Source of the DNA: Pseudomonadota bacterium | GTDB lineage: Bacteria; Pseudomonadota; Gammaproteobacteria; Burkholderiales; Rhodocyclaceae | Assembly (NCBI GenBank): GCA_009778425.1 | Contig: WRJU01000252.1 | Span: forward strand, 1 to 36,422 | Direction: 5' to 3' | Length of the DNA stretch: 36,422 bases | Shown: positions 26,041-33,624 of the stretch, piece by piece | Position numbering within the stretch: position 1 is the stretch's first letter | Layout: each line of letters opens with the position of its first letter | The notes under the pieces: generated by a model | Seen by the model: the letters and a program-made list of their open reading frames with translations, nothing else | The model's database searches: none | Told to the model about the DNA's origin: nothing | Translations under genes and position numbers: made by a program

Positions 26041-26223
26041 TCATTTCAATCCAGCCTGACGCTTGATACTGGCGAATGTTCCTTTCGGGATGTCAGGGTC
26101 AGGGTGCTTCACCGTCACAAGCCCCGGCCTGTCCGGGTTCTTGAACTGATGATGAGAGCCTCTGATCCGGACTAATTGCCATCCGTCCGCTTCAAGAAGT
26201 TTGATGAGTTCTCGGCTGTTCAT
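26041..26223 (-). CDS. hicA: HicA toxin
   Basis: MNSRELIKLLEADGWQLVRIRGSHHQFKNPDRPGLVTVKHPDPDIPKGTFASIKRQAGLK. Confidence 0.92.
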   Translation of the reverse strand: MNSRELIKLLEADGWQLVRIRGSHHQFKNPDRPGLVTVKHPDPDIPKGTFASIKRQAGLK

Positions 26224-26224
26224 A

Positions 26225-26259
26225 GTGGTTATAGTAACCACCGTGTAATCAGGAGGCAA
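26225..26259 (-). promoter_or_regulatory. hicA promoter/operator: dyad GTGGTTA-N3-TAACCAC, 1 nt from ATG
   Basis: Minus strand TTGCCT-N17-TACTAT-N7-ATG. Confidence 0.55.
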
Positions 26260-26265
26260 TCAAAA

Positions 26266-26414
26266 CCGTCCGCGTGGAATTCATGGCAAAGGCTGCCTAA
26301 GTTTGCTGGTCAGTGAGGGCGTAGATTTTCCTGGAGAAGGGGGCTGCGTGAACTAGACCATTGCTCGTCTGACGGCTTCTGCCAGGAAGCCTGAGCACGT
26401 TTCACCGTGCGCGC
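26266..26414 (+). pseudogene. Direct repeat copy 2: relic of antitoxin 3' end and hicB 3' end
   Basis: ccgtccgcgtggaattcatggcaaaggc...gaactag...ttctgccaggaagcctgagc.cgtttcaccgtgcgcgc shared with 25546-25692. Confidence 0.8.
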
Positions 26415-26418
26415 TTTA

Positions 26419-26460
26419 TATTGGTTTTACTCTTGACAAAACCAATAAATAACGTATAAT
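26419..26460 (+). promoter_or_regulatory. Promoter/operator of RelE/HTH module
   Basis: TATTGGTTTT-N9-AAAACCAATA; TTGACA-N16-TATAAT-N8-ATG. Confidence 0.65.
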
Positions 26461-26468
26461 CAAAAAAC

Positions 26469-26723
26469 ATGAATGAGGTCATCTACTCCAAAAAAGCCGC
26501 CAAGCAATTGCGAAAATTGCAGCCGTTGGATAACAAGACGGTGCGGAACGGATGCAACAGTCTGGAAAACATGCCGGACTGCATCAACGTCAGGGCGCTG
26601 GTCAATCATGAGCACCAATACCGGCTGCGTGTGGGTAACTTCCGGATATTTTTTGACTTTGATGGTATTGCCCACATCGTCTCGATTGAAGAGGTGAAAA
26701 AACGTGATGAACGTACTTACTGA
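26469..26723 (+). CDS. RelE/ParE-family toxin
   Basis: MNEVIYSKKAAKQLRKLQPLDNKTVRNGCNSLENMPDCINVRALVNHEHQYRLRVGNFRIFFDFDGIAHIVSIEEVKKRDERTY. Confidence 0.9.
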   Translation: MNEVIYSKKAAKQLRKLQPLDNKTVRNGCNSLENMPDCINVRALVNHEHQYRLRVGNFRIFFDFDGIAHIVSIEEVKKRDERTY

Positions 26724-27048
26724 ATCTGTGCAAATCATTCGCGACGCCGAAGGCTGCCCCGCCTTTGCGGTGATCCCATTCGCTAATTATCAAGCTCTTG
26801 TTAAAAGCAAGGCAAAGGTGGAGCCTGGGATTCCTGCTGCCGTTGTGGACTTGGCGATGGATAACGAATGCTCTGCCGCCCGCGCGTGGCGGGAACATCT
26901 CGAACTTACGCAAACTGAAGTAGCCAAGCGCATGGGCATCACGCAAGGCTCCTATGCACAGCTAGAAGGGAAGAAAACGATCCGTAAGTCCAGTCGCGAG
27001 AAGATTGCCAAAGCACTTGGCATCCATGAAGCACAACTGGATTTCTGA
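26707..27048 (+). CDS. HTH antitoxin
   Basis: ...AARAWREHLELTQTEVAKRMGITQGSYAQLEGKKTIRKSSREKIAKALGI. Confidence 0.88.
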   Translation: MNVLTESVQIIRDAEGCPAFAVIPFANYQALVKSKAKVEPGIPAAVVDLAMDNECSAARAWREHLELTQTEVAKRMGITQGSYAQLEGKKTIRKSSREKIAKALGIHEAQLDF

Positions 27049-27117
27049 CAGAAATATCTAGCGCGGCTACCATATACCTTTGATCGCGCCCTGGCGTTTT
27101 CCGGTTTCGATCTGGCA

Positions 27118-27163
27118 CAGGGAAACGCATTTCAGCCTCCTTTCCAGTCATTTCCATCCAGCC
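27118..27163 (-). pseudogene. Relic hicB 5' end (SD, ATG, first codons)
   Basis: cagggaaacgcatttcagcctcctttccagtcatttc[c/a]atccagcc near-identical to 26011-26056. Confidence 0.8.
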
Positions 27164-27234
27164 GCCCTTTTTAGCAAAATGCCATATTGAATGATGGCCG
27201 TCCATAAATTCCTCGTTTTCTGGATGCTTGTTTA

Positions 27235-27250
27235 GTAGCTTTTAAGCTAC
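27235..27250. promoter_or_regulatory. Dyad GTAGCTT-TT-AAGCTAC overlapping the toxin promoter
   Basis: TACAAT 27248-27253, N7, ATG 27261. Confidence 0.5.
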
Positions 27251-27260
27251 AATTAAATCC

Positions 27261-27581
27261 ATGATAGAGCTTCTCCGGTATCAATGCGAAAACGGTCAAG
27301 TGCCATTCACCGAATGGCTCAACAGGCTGCGCGATAAGATGGCTCAGGCACGCATCCGGGTGCGGCTCCGCCAAGTAGAGGTTGGCAACTTCGGTGACAG
27401 CGAGCCGGTTGGAGAAGGCGTTATCGAGTTACGCATCCATGTCGGCGCTGGATACCGTGTGTACTGTGCCCGTCATGGAAAGTCGGTTGTACTGTTGCTT
27501 TGTGGTGGTAACAAAGGCAGTCAGGCAGCGGACATTAAGCAGGCAAAGGAATATTGGTCAGAATGGAAACGGAGGCAATGA
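27261..27581 (+). CDS. RelE/HigB-family toxin (addiction module killer protein type)
   Basis: MIELLRYQCENGQVPFTEWLNRLRDKMAQARIRVRLRQVEVGNFGDSEPVGEGVIELRIHVGAGYRVYCARHGKSVVLLLCGGNKGSQAADIKQAKEYW. Confidence 0.92.
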   Translation: MIELLRYQCENGQVPFTEWLNRLRDKMAQARIRVRLRQVEVGNFGDSEPVGEGVIELRIHVGAGYRVYCARHGKSVVLLLCGGNKGSQAADIKQAKEYWSEWKRRQ

Positions 27582-27910
27582 TGGCTAAGTTCAAAAATGC
27601 GGTGTCGCACCATGAGGCGGAAGTTGCCGAACTGCGCGCTGACCGGGATTTAGCAGGTGAATACCTGAAAGCAGCGATGGAGTCGCTTGATGATCCGGAT
27701 AATCGCGCAGCGGGTCTTGTGGCGCTGCGCTCCGTGGCGGAAGCCTATGGCGGTTTGGCTGCAATAGCTTTGGACGCTGGCATCAGCCGCGAGTCGCTTT
27801 ACCGTGCGCTGTCCCCGAAGGGCAACCCAACACTGAGGACGTTGCTGGCAGTGCTAAAGTCAGTCGGTATGCGCTTGTCTGTGGAACCGACGCGTCGTGT
27901 ACATGCGTAA
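27578..27910 (+). CDS. HigA-like addiction module antidote
   Basis: AGEYLKAAMESLDDPDNRAAGLVALRSVAEAYGGLAAIALDAGISRESLYRALSPKGNPTLRTLLAVLKSVGMRLSV. Confidence 0.92.
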   Translation: MMAKFKNAVSHHEAEVAELRADRDLAGEYLKAAMESLDDPDNRAAGLVALRSVAEAYGGLAAIALDAGISRESLYRALSPKGNPTLRTLLAVLKSVGMRLSVEPTRRVHA

Positions 27911-27976
27911 GCAGAATGTACCGCAGTTTCATTCTCAAACAATGCTGGCCTGTCGCGGATATTTGCAAGCCATTAC

Positions 27977-28062
27977 AGCTATATCGCTTTTTCATGCCTT
28001 TGAATAGGTGTTTTCCGCGCTGCAAAAATTACGCCACACCTTTTTCTATGTCTTGTTTCGGA
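27977..28062. repeat. 86-bp perfect direct repeat, copy 1
   Basis: Identical to 28908-28993. Confidence 0.95.
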
Positions 28063-28150
28063 TATACAACGCCGATTTTGTCAAGCACATGTTGACGAAA
28101 TCGGCGCTGTATTCCGGTCGTTGTCCAACAATTCTGCTTCGTGTGACGCT
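28030..28150 (-). pseudogene. Relic of phage repressor C-terminus (immunity copy A)
   Basis: Minus frame HEAELLDNDRNTAP resembles HREAALLNNYRNATP of the intact repressors; then disrupted. Confidence 0.6.
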
Positions 28151-28153
28151 AAA

Positions 28154-28783
28154 TTACTCGACGATTCGAGCCCCTCTGACGATTACATTCATCATTAGGC
28201 CGTCCACCTCGCCGCGTATTGTGATGCGCTGCCCCTTGGAAACCCGCGCCAATTCTGATTCCGCCGATTTCTGAAAAAAGCACTGCACAGACCGTATGAC
28301 GTCTCCAGTATCAATAGCGATATACGGATTGTCGGTTATGTCTTTGCCAATGGACCCTACCCGCCCTGTTACCTCGACAATTTTCCCTTTGAACATGCCG
28401 TCAGCCGAGACCTCATTTGCATCGTAAGCCTTTATCATGTCTCTGGCAGAAACCTTAATAACGTCAGCATCATTTGCCTTTTCTGTCTGCTTTGATGCTT
28501 GCTTGTCAATGTCGTGTAGTGCTACTCCTACCGTTGCAGCAGAGCCAAACATGAACAATACGCCGGATACGACACACGTCCCGATAAATCCCAAAATGCC
28601 TTGTAACACCCTACTTCTGGTAAGGCAGACAATCGCCAGGATAAAAGCGGCCAGATTCAACGGTCCTGCAATAAAAATTCCCGTCCCAGGTATTGGCAGC
28701 AGAAATAAAACCCATGCAAGAATCATTACGATCCACATTGCCTTGACTGGGGCTTTTTTGACTGAAGTCTGTTCTTCGGACAT
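28154..28783 (-). CDS. Membrane-anchored OB-fold (tRNA_anti-like) protein, moron candidate
   Basis: N-terminal TM segments; C-terminal FKGKIVEVTGRVGSIGKDITDNPYIAIDT...QCFFQKSAESELARVSKGQRITIRGEVDGLMMNVIVRGARIVE. Confidence 0.7.
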   Translation of the reverse strand: MSEEQTSVKKAPVKAMWIVMILAWVLFLLPIPGTGIFIAGPLNLAAFILAIVCLTRSRVLQGILGFIGTCVVSGVLFMFGSAATVGVALHDIDKQASKQTEKANDADVIKVSARDMIKAYDANEVSADGMFKGKIVEVTGRVGSIGKDITDNPYIAIDTGDVIRSVQCFFQKSAESELARVSKGQRITIRGEVDGLMMNVIVRGARIVE

Positions 28784-28907
28784 ACGCATCTCCTTTGAGT
28801 TTAGTCCATACAAATGAAACAAAAAATGGCGCAGCCCATATATGTGGGTGGGGTTCGCAAGCTCCCCCCAATTCCATCATTTATATCCTGCGCCCCGTGC
28901 CGCATTA

Positions 28908-28993
28908 AGCTATATCGCTTTTTCATGCCTTTGAATAGGTGTTTTCCGCGCTGCAAAAATTACGCCACACCTTTTTCTATGTCTTGTTTCGGA
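28908..28993. repeat. 86-bp perfect direct repeat, copy 2
   Basis: Identical to 27977-28062. Confidence 0.95.
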
Positions 28994-29289
28994 AGCGCAG
29001 CGCCAATCTCGTCAAGCGCGAGTTGGCACTCTGGGGTCGCGTTCCTGTAGTTGTTCAGTAATGCCGCCTCGCGGTGTGTCAATACGCCTTTCTCGTGCCT
29101 TCCCGTGAGGATGTAGAGCACATCCGCGCCAGCAGCAGCAACCGCTGACAAGTATTTCATGTCGGGCATTCGCGCGCCGGATTCGTAGTTGATCTGCGCG
29201 CCGCGCGAGACACCAGCAAGCGAGGCAAACGCCTCTTGGTTCATGCCAAGGCGCAAGCGTTCCTCTTTCAACTTTTCAAAAGCATTCAT
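28960..29289 (-). CDS. XRE-type phage repressor, immunity copy B
   Basis: MNAFEKLKEERLRLGMNQEAFASLAGVSRGAQINYESGARMPDMKYLSAVAAAGADVLYILTG... Confidence 0.85.
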   Translation of the reverse strand: MNAFEKLKEERLRLGMNQEAFASLAGVSRGAQINYESGARMPDMKYLSAVAAAGADVLYILTGRHEKGVLTHREAALLNNYRNATPECQLALDEIGAALPKQDIEKGVA

Positions 29290-29297
29290 TCGTATAC

Positions 29298-29321
29298 TTG
29301 ACATGTTGACATGTTGACATG
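29298..29321. promoter_or_regulatory. Operator B: three tandem TTGACATG octamers
   Basis: TTGACATG at 29298, 29306 and 29314. Confidence 0.7.
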
Positions 29322-29369
29322 TGTGTACTATCGTTCATATTATCAACATTAAAACAAACGGTAACGCCA

Positions 29370-29435
29370 ATGACAAGACTCAACAGCATCACGGCAATGC
29401 TTCGCAGTAAGGGGGGTACGCTGTCTGTTCTGGCG
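29370..29435 (+). pseudogene. Truncated cro-like 5' end (immunity copy B)
   Basis: MTRLNSITAMLRSKGGTLSVLAGDL aligns with MATTNNITTMLRSKGITLAALADEL at 29843, then runs into antisense repressor C. Confidence 0.7.
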
Positions 29436-29441
29436 GGTGAT

Positions 29442-29762
29442 TTACGCCACACCTTTTTCCATGACTCGTTTCGGAAGCGCAGCGCCGATCTCGTCAAGCG
29501 CGAGCTGGCGCTCTGGGGTCGCGTTCCTGTAGTTGTTCAGCAATACCGCCTCGCGGGGTGTCAACACGCCTTCCTCTCGCCTTCCCGTGAGGATGTAGAG
29601 CACATCCGCGCCAGCAGCGGCAAACGCTGTCAAATACTCAGCGTCCGGCGAACGCTCATCGCTCTCGTAGTAACGCTGCGTCTTTGGAGCGACGCCAAGT
29701 TCGGCTTGTGTCAAATTCAAGCGTTCCCGTTCTTCCTTGATCCTGCTTCCTGTCGAGTTCAT
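29442..29762 (-). CDS. XRE-type phage repressor, immunity copy C
   Basis: MNSTGSRIKEERERLNLTQAELGVAPKTQRYYESDERSPDAEYLTAFAAAGADVLYILTGRREEGVLTPREAVLLNNYRNATPERQLALDEIGAALPKRVMEKGVA. Confidence 0.85.
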   Translation of the reverse strand: MNSTGSRIKEERERLNLTQAELGVAPKTQRYYESDERSPDAEYLTAFAAAGADVLYILTGRREEGVLTPREAVLLNNYRNATPERQLALDEIGAALPKRVMEKGVA

Positions 29763-29785
29763 TTGGTACTTTTACCTGTTGACAA

Positions 29786-29803
29786 TAGTACCATTTGGTA
29801 CTA
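29786..29803. promoter_or_regulatory. Operator C: TAGTACC-attt-GGTACTA (plus half site TTTGGTAC at 29762-29769)
   Basis: Dyad between divergent repressor C and cro-like gene. Confidence 0.65.
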
Positions 29804-29842
29804 TCGTTCGTATTATCAACATTAAAACCAACGGTAACATCA

Positions 29843-30307
29843 ATGGCAACCACCAACAACATCACGACTATGCTTCGTAGCAAGGGGATCACGCTGGCGG
29901 CCTTGGCAGATGAACTTTGCGTTAGCGTCAGTACGGTCACGACTGTGGCGTCTGGAAAGTCCATGAGCTACACCGTCCAGAAAGCCATCGCGGAGCGCCT
30001 TGGAACCACGATCGAAGAACTGTGGCCTGGTCAGGTGCGCCTGCGGCGTAACCGTGCGCAGATCAATGCGGGCGTGAAATCGCTCGAACCACTACCGAGA
30101 ACGGGAAACATGGCAAAAATTTCAGACAGCACACGATATTTATTAAGCCGCCACCCGACTGACATGGAGCGCGGCTTCACGATTAGTACCGCGTATGGAG
30201 ATTTAGGCATCTATGCGGAGGAAGCGGCTCCATTTGCCGCACTTACCAGAGAGGTGCTTATAAAGCGCCTTGCCGAGCAGGAAAAAATAGAGCAGCGTGT
30301 GAAATAG
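29843..30307 (+). CDS. Cro/Ner-like HTH regulator
   Basis: MATTNNITTMLRSKGITLAALADELCVSVSTVTTVASGKSMSYTVQKAIAERLGTTIEELWPGQ. Confidence 0.75.
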   Translation: MATTNNITTMLRSKGITLAALADELCVSVSTVTTVASGKSMSYTVQKAIAERLGTTIEELWPGQVRLRRNRAQINAGVKSLEPLPRTGNMAKISDSTRYLLSRHPTDMERGFTISTAYGDLGIYAEEAAPFAALTREVLIKRLAEQEKIEQRVK

Positions 30308-30513
30308 TAAATAGTGCTATTTCCGCAATCCATTTTTTAGAGAGTTTTACAGCGCATACCAATGTGGCCTGAATAGGCCGATCAATTCAGCGTAATCACA
30401 ATCTGCACAAGATTGGGCTATCTGCCGTAAAAAGCCAGATATGCACCTATGTGCCGAATAGGGAAACGCATGCTTGATTTGGGGGTGTTTCATGAAGTTA
30501 ATCAGGAGAAGTT

Positions 30514-30762
30514 GTGAGATTAAATTGCCCACACTGCGGTATCCCGGCGAAGGTGCGAACTTCAAGGGAAGTTACAAGAATCACGCGGGAGGCCTATGTC
30601 CAATGCGAAAACATGGACTGTTGCCACGTCTGGAAAGTCATCATCGGAGCAATCACGACCATTGTCCCGTCGCTGAATCCAAACCCAAATGTCTACATCA
30701 ACGTGTCTCAAAAGCCACAAAAACTTGATGAAAGGCAACTCTCTTTAATTAACCAAAAATAA
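30514..30762 (+). CDS. Ogr/Delta-like late transcription activator, GTG start
   Basis: MRLNCPHCGIPAKVRTSREVTRITREAYVQCENMDCCHVWKVIIGAITTIVPS, CxxC...C-x4-C zinc motif. Confidence 0.9.
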   Translation: MRLNCPHCGIPAKVRTSREVTRITREAYVQCENMDCCHVWKVIIGAITTIVPSLNPNPNVYINVSQKPQKLDERQLSLINQK

Positions 30763-30763
30763 G

Positions 30764-33448
30764 GTGCGCGAAATGGTTCTGGAGAGGCTATTACCATCGC
30801 TGATGCACGATTATAAATTCCGCGAGCAGGGGGAATTCCTGCGGATGGGCGTATGCCCTTCGTGCGGAAAAAAGGAGCTATTTACGCCAAAAGCGCATCC
30901 GTGGGTATTGCGCTGCGGGAGGCTGAATAGATGCGGCGGCGAATTCCATACCAAAGAACTGTACCCGGATTTGTTCAATGACTGGTCGAAACTTTTCCCG
31001 GTAACGGAAAAGAACCCGAATGCGGCGGCGGATGCCTATTTACGGGATGGCCGTGGGTTCGACCTGGGCAGGGTCAAGGGCTGGTACACGCAGGACAGCT
31101 ACTTTGACCACCGCAGCAATGAAGGTACGGCCACGGTGCGTTTCTCGCTTGGCGGAAACATCGCCTGGGAAAGATTCATAGACCGGCCCGTGCGATTCGG
31201 CAGCCAGAAGGCGCGTTTCATCGGCAGCTACCGTGGGATGGTCTGGCAGCCGCCCAGCGCGGGCGGGAACCTCAAGGACGAAATATGGTTGGTAGAGGGT
31301 ATCTTCGACGCCATCGCGCTGGCTCACCACGGCATCAATGCTGTGTCATTGATGAGTTGCGCGAACTTCCCGAGCCTGTTTTTGAAATCGCTGGAGGATC
31401 AATGCGCTGCCAGCGGCACGAAGCGCCCGCCGTTAGTATGGGCGCTTGATACCGATGCGGCAGGGCGGGAAGCAACCCGTAAGGGCGTTGACCGTTGCAG
31501 AGCGATGGGCTGGGAGGTCTCGGCAGCAGTCCCCCCGGCAGGGCGCGAAAAATACGACTGGAACGACCTTCACCAGCGCGACCGGCTCACGCCAGGGCAT
31601 GTCGAGCAGTACAAGCATTTCGGCAAGATCATGCTTGCCCAGGATGCCGCCGAGAAAGCGCGGCTCCTGTGGCTTGGCTCGCGCAAACGGAGTTTTCATT
31701 TTGATTTCGAGAACCGGCTCTATTGGGCGGGGATCGACCAGAGCCGTTATGACGATGCCAGTAAGCGCAACGAAGACGATATGGGCGGCTCTGACGACGC
31801 AGAAATAAAAGCGGCGCAGGAATCCATCAAGGTGACGCCAATCTGCAATTGCAGGCCGGAGCCGCTGTACTACCTTTCAAATTCTGTTACGGGCGAGGCT
31901 TGGTATTACTTTCGGGTGAATTTCCCGCATGACGGCGCGGCGGTCAAAGACACGTTCACCCCTTCCCAGTTGTCGGCTGCAAGTGAGTTCAAAAAGCGCC
32001 TGTTGTCCTTTCCCGGCGCGGTCTGGACGGGGAACAGCGGGCAACTCGATGCCGTCGTCGAAAAATGGACATACAACATCAAGCGCGTGGAGACGGTGGA
32101 ATTCATCGGCTACAGCCTGCCGCACGGCGCGTACATCTTCAATGACCTGGCGGTTAAGGACGGCAAGGTTATCCAGCAGAACGACGAGGATTATTTCGAG
32201 CTTGGCAAAGTTGCAATCCGCTCGCTGTCACGCGGGAAGCTATTACAGATCAACGCTGACACATCCAAGACAGAAAATGGGTGGTTCAACCGTTTCTATA
32301 CGGCCTTCGGCGTCAACGGCGTGATTGCTCTCGGCTACTGGATGGGGAGCCTCTTTGCCGAGCAGGTGCGTGACCGTTACGAAAGCTGGCCTTTTCTCGA
32401 AATCGTCGGGGAGCCGGGCGCCGGTAAAACGACGCTTCTTGAAATGCTCTGGAAGCTGCTCGGGCGGGCGAATTACGAAGGGTTCGACCCGATGAAATCG
32501 TCGCACGTCGGCTTCCTGCGCTCCATGTCGCAAGTCTCGAACCTGCCCGTCGTTCTGATCGAGTCCGACCGGGAAGATGCAGACGGGTCAAAGGGTCGGG
32601 CGCGGCAGCAATTTCATTGGGACGGCCTGAAATCCCTCTACAACGGCGGCAGCTTGCGAACGACAGGCGTGAAATCGGCAGGGAACGACACACACGACCC
32701 GCAGTTCCGCGCCGCGCTTGTGATTTCGCAGAACAACCCGGTACAGGCATCCCAGGCGATCATGGAGCGGATCGTCCACCTGAAGTTCAACAAGCGCCAT
32801 CAGTCCGACGACGGCAGGCAGGCCGCACTGGAACTCGGGCGAATGACGGCAGCGCAGTTGTCAGGCTTCGTTGTGGCAGCAACCACGCACGAAAAAGAAA
32901 TAATGGGGCTGCTCGAAAAACGCCTCCCGATATACGAAAACCGGCTGGCCGAATACGGCATCCATAACCGCCGCATCCAGAAGAACTACGCGCAGGTGAT
33001 GGTGATGGTCGAGGCGCTTCCGATGGCCGTCAAGATGCCGAAGGCGGCGGCGGATGAGGCGATTGCCACGCTGGCCGGACTGGCAAAGGCGCGTGAAGCC
33101 GAAATTTCCCGCGACCATCCGATTGTGGAGCGGTTTTGGGAGATTTACGAGTATTTGGATGGGTTCGGCCAAGACGAATCCGGCGTAATGGCCAGGCTTA
33201 ACCACAGCCGCGATTCCGGGCTGATTGCCGTCAACCTGAACCATTTCGTCCAAGTGGCCTTTGAGGCAAGGCAGCAAGTGCCAGATTTAAGCGATCTCAA
33301 AAAGTATTTGCCGACCTCGAAGCGTTACCGCTTCGTGGAGGCAAATAGAACCGTGTGTTCGGCGATCAATGACCGGCTGAATGCGAATTCCGATGTTATC
33401 AAACGCCCGGTATCAATCCGATGCTGGGTTTTCAAGCGTGGAGGCTGA
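30764..33448 (+). CDS. Replication protein: zinc finger, Toprim primase, helicase/ATPase
   Basis: CPSCGKKELF...; WLVEGIFDAIALAHHGINAVS; ALDTDAAGREATRKG; GEPGAGKTTLLEML (Walker A). Confidence 0.88.
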   Translation: MREMVLERLLPSLMHDYKFREQGEFLRMGVCPSCGKKELFTPKAHPWVLRCGRLNRCGGEFHTKELYPDLFNDWSKLFPVTEKNPNAAADAYLRDGRGFDLGRVKGWYTQDSYFDHRSNEGTATVRFSLGGNIAWERFIDRPVRFGSQKARFIGSYRGMVWQPPSAGGNLKDEIWLVEGIFDAIALAHHGINAVSLMSCANFPSLFLKSLEDQCAASGTKRPPLVWALDTDAAGREATRKGVDRCRAMGWEVSAAVPPAGREKYDWNDLHQRDRLTPGHVEQYKHFGKIMLAQDAAEKARLLWLGSRKRSFHFDFENRLYWAGIDQSRYDDASKRNEDDMGGSDDAEIKAAQESIKVTPICNCRPEPLYYLSNSVTGEAWYYFRVNFPHDGAAVKDTFTPSQLSAASEFKKRLLSFPGAVWTGNSGQLDAVVEKWTYNIKRVETVEFIGYSLPHGAYIFNDLAVKDGKVIQQNDEDYFELGKVAIRSLSRGKLLQINADTSKTENGWFNRFYTAFGVNGVIALGYWMGSLFAEQVRDRYESWPFLEIVGEPGAGKTTLLEMLWKLLGRANYEGFDPMKSSHVGFLRSMSQVSNLPVVLIESDREDADGSKGRARQQFHWDGLKSLYNGGSLRTTGVKSAGNDTHDPQFRAALVISQNNPVQASQAIMERIVHLKFNKRHQSDDGRQAALELGRMTAAQLSGFVVAATTHEKEIMGLLEKRLPIYENRLAEYGIHNRRIQKNYAQVMVMVEALPMAVKMPKAAADEAIATLAGLAKAREAEISRDHPIVERFWEIYEYLDGFGQDESGVMARLNHSRDSGLIAVNLNHFVQVAFEARQQVPDLSDLKKYLPTSKRYRFVEANRTVCSAINDRLNANSDVIKRPVSIRCWVFKRGG

Positions 33449-33449
33449 A

Positions 33450-33623
33450 ATGACTGTAGGCGAACTGATCGAGAAACTAAGCAAGTTTTCGGCGGGTGTC
33501 CCGGTGTGCGTATTGGGAACCGACCCGGAGTTAGGCAACGAATTGATGCTTGACGTGGAAGAGTTGGATGAGGCTTCAGGCAATGGAACCAGCGTTGCAC
33601 TGATTATTGCGGAGGAACTGTGA
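33450..33623 (+). CDS. Small hypothetical phage protein
   Basis: MTVGELIEKLSKFSAGVPVCVLGTDPELGNELMLDVEELDEASGNGTSVALIIAEEL. Confidence 0.65.
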   Translation: MTVGELIEKLSKFSAGVPVCVLGTDPELGNELMLDVEELDEASGNGTSVALIIAEEL

Positions 33624-33624
33624 A

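Noticed and set aside
29319-29825. 168-aa plus-strand ORF in the immunity region
   Set aside because: Chimera of a truncated cro 5' end and the antisense of repressor C created by tandem duplication.
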